A stretch of DNA of 64,000 bases from Geminicoccaceae bacterium (GTDB taxonomy: Bacteria; Pseudomonadota; Alphaproteobacteria; Geminicoccales; Geminicoccaceae): positions 768,752-832,751 of the forward strand of contig JACKIN010000001.1 of NCBI GenBank assembly GCA_020638495.1, given 5' to 3'. Positions within the stretch are counted from its first letter, which is position 1; each line of letters begins with the position of its first letter. Positions 58,153 to 64,000 of the stretch are shown here, one piece after another. The notes beneath the pieces were generated by a model. The model had not been told where the DNA came from and did no database searches. It saw only the letters and a program-made list of their open reading frames with translations. A program made the position numbers and the translations under genes.

Positions 58153-58458
58153 ATGATCCGCCACATCGTCTTCTTCTCGGCGAAGGACCCGGCCGATCTG
58201 CCGGAAATCGAGGCCGGGCTGAGGCGGCTCGAGACGATCGCGGCGGCCGACCGGCTGGAGGTGCGGCGCAATCTCGGGCAGGACGATCTCGGCAACACGG
58301 TCGATCTCGTGGTCTATGGCGAGTTCGCCGATGCGGCAGCGCTCGCGGCCTACAAGGCCGATCCGCTCTATGCCGAGGCGATCGCCATCGTCCGGCCGCT
58401 GCGCGAGCTGCGCGTGGCGGCGGATGTCGAGACCGACGCCGTGACCGAAGGGCCATAG
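58153..58458 (+). CDS. Dabb (stress-responsive alpha/beta-barrel) domain protein
   Basis: This 101-residue protein of the Dabb family has the ferredoxin-like dimeric alpha/beta-barrel. It begins MIRHIVFFSAKD and has VDLVVYGEFADAAALAAYKADPLY at about 54-77. Such proteins can be small enzymes or monooxygenase-like binding proteins. It starts 20 bases after the GGT-like gene and ends the operon. The function is not predicted further. Confidence 0.85.
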   Translation: MIRHIVFFSAKDPADLPEIEAGLRRLETIAAADRLEVRRNLGQDDLGNTVDLVVYGEFADAAALAAYKADPLYAEAIAIVRPLRELRVAADVETDAVTEGP

Positions 58459-58520
58459 TCCGGAGAGGCACTTGCCCTTCACGGCTCACATGACTTGTTA
58501 AGCCGACCCGCTTCGCGGTA

Positions 58521-58539
58521 GGTCTGACAACAGCAGACC
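58521..58539. promoter_or_regulatory. Inverted repeat upstream of parA
   Basis: GGTCTG (58521-58526) and CAGACC (58534-58539) are separated by 7 bases, 27 bases before the parA start. It is a possible operator for the ribbon-helix-helix protein. It differs from the repeats found downstream. Confidence 0.4.
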
Positions 58540-58565
58540 ACGATACGCGGACAGGCTTCCTGCCC

Positions 58566-59213
58566 ATGAACGTCATCGCCTTCGTCACCCAGAAGGGCGG
58601 CAGCGGCAAGACCACGCTTTGCGTCAACCTCGCGGTGGCGGCGGAGGCGGCGGGCGGGCGCTGCCTGATCCTCGACATGGACCCGCAGGGCACGGCCGAG
58701 GCGTGGTACCACGACCGCGAGGCGGCGAGCCCGAAGCTGGTCAAGCTGGCCGCCGACGGGCTGGCCGAGGCCGTGGCTGCCGCCCGCCGGCAGGGCTTCA
58801 CCCATGTCTTCATCGACACGCCGGGGCGCGACGAGCCGTCGGTGGCGGCGGCCATCCGCATCGCCGATTTCTGCCTCGTCCCCTGCCGGCCGACCCCGGC
58901 CGACATGAAGGCGACGCCGGCGACCATCGCCACGATCCGCCGCCTCGCCAAGCCCGCGGCCTTCGTCCTGAGCCAGACGCCGCCACGGGGCTTTCGCATC
59001 AAGGAGGCGGAGATCGGCCTCGCGGTGCTCGGGCCCGTGGCGCCGGTGACGGTGGTCTCGCGCAACGTCTTCCAGGACGCGCAGGGGGCCGGGCTCGGGG
59101 TCGGCGAGTTCGAGCCGGGCGGCAAGGCGGCCCAGGAGATCGACGAGCTCTGGGGCTGGCTGGTGAAGAAGATGGAGAAGATGCAGGATGGCACGCAAAA
59201 GAACATCGCTTGA
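58566..59213 (+). CDS. parA: ParA-type partition ATPase (short, ParF-like)
   Basis: This 215-residue deviant-Walker ATPase has KGGSGKTT at 10-17, with both signature Lys residues (10 and 15). The switch regions DMDPQGTAEAW (about 37-47) and FIDTPGRDEP (about 82) also fit. There is no N-terminal HTH, so it belongs with the short plasmid type (ParF of TP228 has 206 residues) and the VirC1 group. It would position or segregate DNA bound by the partner encoded next. The next gene overlaps it by 26 bases. There is no obvious ribosome site; start ATG 58566. Confidence 0.9.
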   Translation: MNVIAFVTQKGGSGKTTLCVNLAVAAEAAGGRCLILDMDPQGTAEAWYHDREAASPKLVKLAADGLAEAVAAARRQGFTHVFIDTPGRDEPSVAAAIRIADFCLVPCRPTPADMKATPATIATIRRLAKPAAFVLSQTPPRGFRIKEAEIGLAVLGPVAPVTVVSRNVFQDAQGAGLGVGEFEPGGKAAQEIDELWGWLVKKMEKMQDGTQKNIA

Positions 59214-59472
59214 GGCCCTGCTCGAGGTCGCCGAGCCGACCCCGCCGACCCAGCTTCGCCCGAAGGCGGCGAAGGCGGCACCCAAGCGGACCATCGCCAA
59301 CAAGCCGATCAAGCAGCAGACCGTCTATCTGCCCATTCCCGTCTACGAGCAGTTGCGCCGCCTCGCCTTCGACGAGCGAGAGAAGATGCACACGCTGATC
59401 ATGGAAGGCCTCGACCGGGTCTTCCAGGACCGCGGCCTGCAGTCCCTCGCCGAGCTCGAGGCGAAGTCCTGA
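59188..59472 (+). CDS. Putative ribbon-helix-helix centromere-binding partner of ParA
   Basis: This 94-residue basic protein has a flexible, Lys/Pro-rich N-terminus (1-45) and a C-terminal segment KQQTVYLPIPVYEQLRRLAFDE followed by a helix. The strand TVYLPIPVYEQLRRLA fits a ribbon-helix-helix DNA-binding fold, as in ParG (76 residues). Its 26-base overlap with parA supports joint translation. Its most probable DNA target is the downstream array of phased repeats. No HMM was run; the fold is a judgement from pattern. Confidence 0.75.
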   Translation: MARKRTSLEALLEVAEPTPPTQLRPKAAKAAPKRTIANKPIKQQTVYLPIPVYEQLRRLAFDEREKMHTLIMEGLDRVFQDRGLQSLAELEAKS

Positions 59473-59537
59473 GCGCTGTGCAGGCCACCACGTCGTAGGA
59501 TTTATAGCCTAATTCTTGCCGCCTGTCGAGGGCCTTC

Positions 59538-59678
59538 GGGTTCGCTCGTTCCTTTCGGGTTTTTCGGGTTCGTTCGTCGGGAGGGGCCGGAAATGCCGGC
59601 TCTCCTTGGGTTCGTTTCGGGAAATTCTTGGGTTCGCTCGTCGATTTCCCGGGTTCGATCGTCGATTCCGTGGGTTCG
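59538..59678 (+). repeat. Direct repeats GGGTTCG(N)TCGTCGATTCC, helically phased
   Basis: Six copies of GGGTTCG start at 59538, 59566, 59608, 59630, 59651 and 59672. The last five are spaced 42, 22, 21 and 21 bases, that is two or four helical turns. The best copies read GGGTTCGCTCGTCGATT and GGGTTCGATCGTCGATT. The first copy (28 bases from the next) is out of phase. This looks like an iteron or centromere set for a protein that binds one DNA face. Confidence 0.75.
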
Positions 59679-59691
59679 TTCGCTGTCAAAC

Positions 59692-59834
59692 GTCGCGGAT
59701 CCCGCGACATCCCGACGATTTTGTTGCGGAATCCGCGACATCTTCGGCGGAAATGTCGCGTATACCGCGACATCCCAAGCGGCGATGTCGCAGAATCCGC
59801 GACAACCCAAGGGTATTGTGGCGCATGACGCGAC
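59692..59834. repeat. Five phased 17-bp palindromes GTCGCG-N5-CGCGAC
   Basis: Palindromes start at 59692, 59723, 59755, 59787 and 59818. The intervals of 31, 32, 32 and 31 are close to three helical turns each. Cores are GATCC, GAATC, TATAC, GAATC and CATGA. The right half CGCGAC is identical in all five and is followed by ATC in three. The left half varies by at most one base (GTCGCG, GTTGCG, GTCGCG, GTCGCA, GTGGCG). The regular spacing points to cooperative assembly of a DNA-binding protein on one face. Confidence 0.85.
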
Positions 59835-60068
59835 AGGAAACGTCGTGCCGCCGCGTCGAGATCCGCGCCCGATCACCTTCTGGCGGATCGTTCAGCTCGT
59901 GCAAGACCATCTTCAGCGTGTTGTTCATGGCTCCAGCCTGCCGCAAAGATGTCGGAACCACCTATACACATGCAACAGGCTTGGCGACCGTCGGCCGGCC
60001 TTGAGCCAGATCAATAGCGAGACCGGTCGATCATGCGATAGCAGCATGGGTATTTGGGGGTCCAGAGC

Positions 60069-61019
60069 ATGGTCGGGCGAGGGCGTGTTCTCCTGGGCGG
60101 CCTCTTGGCCCTGTCAGTCGCTTCCTGCGGGACGCGAGCGATCGAGATACCGTCGGTGCCCCGCTCAGTCAAAAATCTGCCGGGTATCTGGGGCGTGTCG
60201 GAGCAGCCACTTGGCGATGCGGGAAGACCGGCCGCACCACTCACCGGCGAAGCGGCAGTAGCGGCCGGCGCCGAGACCGGGGCTCTTGCGAGCATCACGA
60301 CCGGGGGGATGGCTGCAGCGTCTACGGGTCCGACACCGGCCGCGCTCCTTGCGCCGCTCTTTCTCGGCGTCGGGCTCATTCTGGCACCGGTGACAGCTGC
60401 CGTGGGGGCAGTTGGTGGCGCCGCCACGAGAGCCGACCCGGAGGAGGCCGCTGCCGCCGAGAAGAGCTTCAACCGCGCGCTCGACGAGCGCGACAATGCG
60501 CAGCCGCTGGTTGCGTCCTTCATCGACGAAGCCGAGCGCCTGGCCGGCCGGACCCTGGCGGACTGCGGAGCGGCCGCCCTGCCCGCCGAGTGCGAGCTCG
60601 CCGATGGGGGGAGCCCGAGCGCTCTGCTGCGCCTTTCCTCATTGGAGCACTTCGAGGTGGAAGGTCGCGTTCAGCCCAAGCTTCGCCTGCTGAAAACGCT
60701 CGATGCGGAGATTCGGACTCCCGACCGGGATGGTGCCGTGGTCTGGAGAAGCTGGCGCTATCGAGGCGTCCAGCGAAGCTACTTCGAGCTCGCCGCTGAC
60801 GATGCTCGGCTGCTCCGGGGCGAGCTCGCCGCGGCGCGTGAGGCACTGGTCGCCAAGGCAGTTCAGGACATCTTCCTGATCGGACCGGTGGAACGCCATG
60901 AGACAGAGCTGCAACCCGAAGGCACCGTCTGGACGGTGGTGCCGGCGGGTATTTCAGTAGAAATGGTCATCCTCACTCCGCGTGACGCGCGCCCCCAAGA
61001 CCCGGCTCCGCCGCCTTGA
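60069..61019 (+). CDS. Putative lipoprotein 1, unknown function
   Basis: This 316-residue protein has a lipoprotein signal (MVGRGRVLLGGLLALSVASC, lipid Cys at 20). A hydrophobic Gly/Ala-rich stretch at about 90-120 could insert in a membrane. The C-terminal half (about 130-310) is charged and ends in a Pro-rich tail. I recognise no family. ATG 60069 fits the signal; TTG 60054 is an in-frame alternative. It follows the repeat region and is followed closely by a second lipoprotein-like gene. Confidence 0.7.
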   Translation: MVGRGRVLLGGLLALSVASCGTRAIEIPSVPRSVKNLPGIWGVSEQPLGDAGRPAAPLTGEAAVAAGAETGALASITTGGMAAASTGPTPAALLAPLFLGVGLILAPVTAAVGAVGGAATRADPEEAAAAEKSFNRALDERDNAQPLVASFIDEAERLAGRTLADCGAAALPAECELADGGSPSALLRLSSLEHFEVEGRVQPKLRLLKTLDAEIRTPDRDGAVVWRSWRYRGVQRSYFELAADDARLLRGELAAAREALVAKAVQDIFLIGPVERHETELQPEGTVWTVVPAGISVEMVILTPRDARPQDPAPPP

Positions 61020-61567
61020 GGGCGGCAAGACCGGCGATGCCGGCATCGATGGCGCTGGATTCGGGCGTTAGGGCGGTGTCGCCATGGCACCAACCCGGGT
61101 GCGGGAGCGCAAAGGAGGCCGAGCTGGAGCGACTGGCCCGTGAGCTGCAGTGCGGGTCGGCAGACCTACCGGCGGTGGCGGTGGCGGGCTGCGTAGCGTG
61201 CGGGGCCGCGCGTCTCACGCTCGCCGGATGCTCGGTCTACATGGCAGCCGACGGCGACCGTCAGCCGGACCTGGGCGTTGTCGGCGCCGGCGCCAGCCGC
61301 GCCACGATCGTGGCCGAGCTCGGGCCGCCCTCGACCGTCGAGAACCGGCCGGGCGGCTCGGTCGCGTGCACCCACGAATACACGATCGGCGACAAGCCCT
61401 CCTACGGCCGGGCCCTCGGCCATGCGGTCGCCAATGCGATCACCATCGGCCTCCGGAAGATCATCGGCACGCCCATCGAGATGAACGCCGGCGGCGCCTA
61501 TCGCACGGCCATCGTCTACGACACGTCCGGCCAAGCGCAGACGATCAACGGGACAAGGCTGGAGTAG
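61016..61567 (+). CDS. Putative lipoprotein 2, start uncertain
   Basis: The frame ends at 61567. The region likely to be real contains a lipobox, LTLAGC, near 61230, then a mature part with GVVGAGASRATIVAELGPPSTVENRPGG and CTHEYTIGDKPSYGRALGHAVANAI. The ASRATIVAELGPP stretch resembles the BamE/SmpA-type small outer-membrane lipoprotein domain. The longest start (TTG 61016) gives a 70-residue leader before the lipobox, too long for a signal, so a start near 61175 (GTG) is more likely. Family and function are tentative. Confidence 0.6.
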   Translation: MRAARPAMPASMALDSGVRAVSPWHQPGCGSAKEAELERLARELQCGSADLPAVAVAGCVACGAARLTLAGCSVYMAADGDRQPDLGVVGAGASRATIVAELGPPSTVENRPGGSVACTHEYTIGDKPSYGRALGHAVANAITIGLRKIIGTPIEMNAGGAYRTAIVYDTSGQAQTINGTRLE

Positions 61568-61578
61568 GATCCGCACCG

Positions 61579-62328
61579 ATGCGTCGCCGCCTACTATCGC
61601 TGCTGCTGCTCGTGCTCGCAGGCTGCCATACGGCCATGCCCGTCCAGACCTCGTTCTTGGGGAGCCCCAACGGGGTCGCGCAGTCGCCACCGCACGTCAC
61701 GCTCGTGCGTGCGGCGTTCCAGCGAAAGGTCACGCGCGAGGGCGGCGGGTTCGTGCCCGACGCGCTGGTCCCCGACGAGGATCTGTTCGGAAAGCCGGGC
61801 GCGTTGTCGGACCCGAGTTGCATCGCCGCCGGTATCCAGCGGACGTTGCCGAACGCTCGATTCGTCGCGACCGGCCGGTTCTGGAACACCATCGTGCCCG
61901 GCCGTGAGCGGCTGCCCCTCGCGGAGCTATTGGCCCCGCCCTTATTGGAGCGGCTGACGATGGAAGGAGTCGACTATCTAGTGATTGCCTCGCATCGCCT
62001 GCGTCCGACGGAGTACTTCGCCGGGGAATTCATCCTTGAGGGCGGCATAGGCTGGACCATGGAGCAGAAGGCTGCGGCGCTCCTCATCGATCTCGCGAGC
62101 GGAGCGCTGGTCGACGCCGCGGAAGCACGGCTCCAATTCGGCACCTACGCATTTCACACGCTCGTCGTCCTGCCTCTCTTCGCAAAGACCTATCCGGCCG
62201 AGAATCCCTGCTCGAAGCTGGGTGCGCTCGTTGCAAACCGCCTCGAGCCCGAAGCCAGCGGCGCGACCCCGACGTTCCTGGTCGTCGCCGGCGAGGACGA
62301 TCTCTACGAGGCGGTGAGCGCCCCCTGA
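61579..62328 (+). CDS. Putative lipoprotein 3, unknown function
   Basis: This 249-residue protein has a clear lipoprotein signal (MRRRLLSLLLLVLAGC, lipid Cys at 16). The mature part contains PNARFVATGRFWNTIVPGRERLPLAELL and GVDYLVIASHRLRPTEYFAGEF, and near the C-terminus FLVVAGEDDLYEAVSAP. It starts 11 bases after the second lipoprotein. A common transcript of the three is likely. I recognise no family. Confidence 0.72.
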   Translation: MRRRLLSLLLLVLAGCHTAMPVQTSFLGSPNGVAQSPPHVTLVRAAFQRKVTREGGGFVPDALVPDEDLFGKPGALSDPSCIAAGIQRTLPNARFVATGRFWNTIVPGRERLPLAELLAPPLLERLTMEGVDYLVIASHRLRPTEYFAGEFILEGGIGWTMEQKAAALLIDLASGALVDAAEARLQFGTYAFHTLVVLPLFAKTYPAENPCSKLGALVANRLEPEASGATPTFLVVAGEDDLYEAVSAP

Positions 62329-62825
62329 CAGAATTTCGTGCGGCCTCTCGGCGTCGCGGCGGCCTGCGCACGGGGACGCTTCGGACTCACGCGCGACTTC
62401 GCGATGTGATCGCGCCCCGAATGTGATGAAGTCCGGTCTCGAACGTTCGAGGGAAGACTCAATGGCGGAAGACCGGTCAAAGGAGAGGATGCCGCCAGGC
62501 CACGGATGGCGACGAGGCGCTGGGAGCGGGAGTGGCAGAACCACGATGAGGCCCGCCGTCGGGCGAGGACGCCGAGCCTGCGGCGACCCTGACCAGCGGG
62601 GAGGCCGAAACGAATATGCAGCCCGAAGGCAGCATGTGGACCGCCTACCGCCGGACGCACCGGCGGGTGAACGTTGAGCAACGACAAGGCAACGACGCGC
62701 GGACTCACGTTCGCGACTGTGGGTTTGGAAATCGCGGACGGGTAGCGACGATGACCCTCTCGCTCGCATCGGAGGACACCCGAACATGCCGCGGCCCGCG
62801 TCGTTCAGCCTGACCCTATTTCCCC
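62329..62825. other. Intergenic region, nothing convincing
   Basis: About 500 bases separate the lipoproteins from the convergent MFS gene. Short open frames on both strands lack family motifs and ribosome sites. I see no strong hairpin or repeat. Confidence 0.5.
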
Positions 62826-64000
62826 TCAAACCTCCCCTGCCCGGCTCCGGGCCGCGTAGTGCAGCGCCAGTAGCCCGATGATCCCCGCCGCGACGAAGCC
62901 GGTCGCAAGCGGGAAGACGGTGGCGTCGTAGAAGCGGCCGAAGGCGGTGGCCCAGAGGAAGGCCACGAGGCTGGAGATGGAGGAGATGAGGGACGCGCCG
63001 AGGCCGGCGACGCGGGCGACGGGGCGCATGGCCATGGCGTTGAGGTTGCCGAAGAGGAGGCCGAAGGCGGAGAAGCAGAGGAAGCAGAGGCCCATGAAGA
63101 GCCACAAGGGCGGCTGGCCGGCGCTGGCGAGGCCGGCGGCGACGAGGGCGAGGCCGAGGGTGGTGAGGGCCAAGAGGCCGAAGCGGGCGATCCTGGCCAT
63201 GCCGAGGCGGACGACGATGCGGCTGTTGGCGAAGGAGGAGAGGCCGAGGCCCAAGGCCAGCATGGCGAAGAAGGCGGGGAAGAGGGTGTCGATGGCGTAG
63301 AGGTCGAGGAAGAAGGCCTGGGCGGTGCTGATGAAGAGGAGGATGGCGCCGAAGATGGCGCCGGCGGCCATGGTGAGCGCCATGACCTGGCCGTGGCGGA
63401 GGACGAGGGCGGCGTTCCCGAGCAGCGGCACGAGGCGAAGTGGGATGCGGCGCTCGGGCGGCAGGGTCTCGGGCTGGCGGATGGCGAGCCAGAGCGCGAT
63501 GAGGGCGGCCCAGCCGAGATAGCCCGTGAAGATCGCCCGCCAGCCGGCGGTGGCGGTGATGAGCTGGCCGATGGCCGGGGCGATCATCGGCACCAGGATG
63601 AAGACCATGAAGATCAGCGAGAGGATGCGCGCCATGGCCTCGCCGGCGAAGCGGTCGCGGATCAGGGCGCGGGACGCGATCTTCGGGCCGCCGACGCCGA
63701 TGCCCTGGACGATGCGGCCGAGGACGAGCGTTGCGAGCGAGCCGGCGAAGGCGGCGATCAGGCTGCCCGCCACGTAGATGGCGAGGCCCAGCAGGATCGC
63801 CCGCTTGCGGCCGATGGCGTCGGCGAGCGGGCCGAAGACGAGATCGCCCACGACCATGCCGAGGATGAAGGTGGTGACGACGAGCTGGGTGGCGAGCGGG
63901 TCGGCGACGCCGAGGTCGTGGCCGATCTGGCGCAGCGCCGGCAGCACGGTGTCGATGCTGGCGGCGGTGAGCGAGCTCACCAGCGCGAAGAGGGCGACGA
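62826..64000 (-). CDS. MFS drug-resistance exporter of the Bcr/CflA type, N-terminus outside the window
   Basis: This proton-driven inner-membrane exporter shows about 390 residues in the window, most of the usual 12 helices. Motif A of the family is seen as GDLVFGPLADAIGRKRAIL, with the early VLPALRQIGHDLGV and the motif GRIVQGIGVGGPKIASRALIRDRF. The reading frame stays open through the right edge (VALFALVSSLTAASIDTVLPAL), so the true start is just beyond 64000. The coding strand is strongly pyrimidine rich with CTC/TTC codons, which fits a membrane protein. The substrate is unknown. Confidence 0.9.
   Translation of the reverse strand, partial: VALFALVSSLTAASIDTVLPALRQIGHDLGVADPLATQLVVTTFILGMVVGDLVFGPLADAIGRKRAILLGLAIYVAGSLIAAFAGSLATLVLGRIVQGIGVGGPKIASRALIRDRFAGEAMARILSLIFMVFILVPMIAPAIGQLITATAGWRAIFTGYLGWAALIALWLAIRQPETLPPERRIPLRLVPLLGNAALVLRHGQVMALTMAAGAIFGAILLFISTAQAFFLDLYAIDTLFPAFFAMLALGLGLSSFANSRIVVRLGMARIARFGLLALTTLGLALVAAGLASAGQPPLWLFMGLCFLCFSAFGLLFGNLNAMAMRPVARVAGLGASLISSISSLVAFLWATAFGRFYDATVFPLATGFVAAGIIGLLALHYAARSRAGEV

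Larger units (their letters stand above)
59473..60068. other. Candidate centromere (parS/parC-like) and non-coding region after parA
   Basis: About 600 bases without a credible gene lie between the partition pair and the first lipoprotein. It contains two separate repeat arrays (see next entries), then about 230 bases of ordinary non-repetitive sequence up to the lipoprotein gene. Open frames on both strands here simply translate the repeats and lack ribosome sites. Confidence 0.7.

Noticed and set aside
56426..59281. 951-codon minus-strand open frame across the GGT-like gene, Dabb and parA
   Set aside because: It is antisense to four well-supported genes and has no family motif; long antisense frames are expected at this GC content.
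59692..59834. CRISPR array
   Set aside because: The repeats are 17-bp palindromes 31-32 bp apart, leaving only 14-15-bp spacers with shared sequence; no cas genes are present.
59502..59876. Minus-strand frame with repeated ERT/DRT units
   Set aside because: The repetition comes from the DNA repeat array itself; the frame is not a credible gene.
59962..59970. DnaA-box-like CTATACACA near the repeat array, hint of a replication origin
   Set aside because: Only 7 of 9 positions match, there is a single copy and no replication initiator gene is in the window.
62423..62677. Small plus-strand frame between lipoprotein 3 and the MFS gene
   Set aside because: Arg/Gly-rich product with no motif or ribosome site.

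Overview
The window is high-GC DNA, densely packed and with many 4-base stop/start overlaps. It looks like a chromosome or large chromid of an alphaproteobacterium, possibly near the Rhodospirillales or Geminicoccales. I infer this from gene content (TRAP, TTT and Liv transporters, PaoABC, alternative complex III, 3-subunit gluconate-type dehydrogenase), not from any marker alignment. I saw no IS element, prophage or CRISPR array. Only one tRNA was found.

Layout: (1) 1-6.9 kb: a partial arylsulfatase divergent from an AraC regulator, then a leftward operon dctP-dctQ-dctM-SDR-gntR. (2) 6.9-14.3 kb, rightward: a three-part fusion (E1 alpha + E1 beta + lipoyl domain), then a branched-chain-type ABC transporter in which LivM, LivG and LivF are one 841-residue protein. 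(3) 14.4-19.0 kb, leftward: an inositol-monophosphatase-family enzyme coupled to a ferric/phospho-sugar-type ABC transporter. (4) 19.5-23.2 kb, leftward: a membrane-bound gluconate-type dehydrogenase (cytochrome c, GMC flavoprotein, small subunit); the small subunit has an amber codon inside its Tat signal. (5) 23.7-24.9 kb: a cation/proton antiporter. (6) 24.9-36.8 kb, leftward: twelve tightly coupled genes, actABCDEF (quinol:cytochrome c oxidoreductase), a small membrane protein, a Sco-like protein, and an A2-type caa3 oxidase (ctaC, D, E, subunit IV). (7) 37-45.6 kb, leftward: phospholipase D, katE, paoCBA, ku and tRNA-Ser(UGA). (8) 45.7-51.1 kb, rightward: a DHDPS-family lyase, tctCBA and an FAD-linked oxidase. 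(9) 51.9-58.5 kb, rightward: GATase-like gene, dctPQM, iclR, a gamma-glutamyltransferase-like gene and a Dabb gene. (10) 58.5-60.1 kb: a ParA/ribbon-helix-helix partition pair followed by about 600 bp of phased repeats. (11) 60-62.3 kb: three putative lipoprotein genes. (12) a partial Bcr/CflA-type MFS exporter.

How it fits together: five solute importers (two TRAP, one TTT, one Liv, one Fbp/Afu type) are each linked to catabolic genes or local regulators, which suggests a scavenger of small organic acids and related compounds. Electrons from such substrates could enter the quinone pool and leave through the ACIII-caa3 supercluster.

The most striking non-coding signals are: (a) a two-part phased repeat region next to parA (GGGTTCG direct repeats about 21 or 42 bp apart, then five GTCGCG-N5-CGCGAC palindromes every 31-32 bp), a strong candidate centromere; (b) a near-identical 16-bp operator-like element at the promoters of the two TRAP operons, 45 kb apart; (c) a strong hairpin between the binding-protein gene and the first permease gene in three separate transporter operons.
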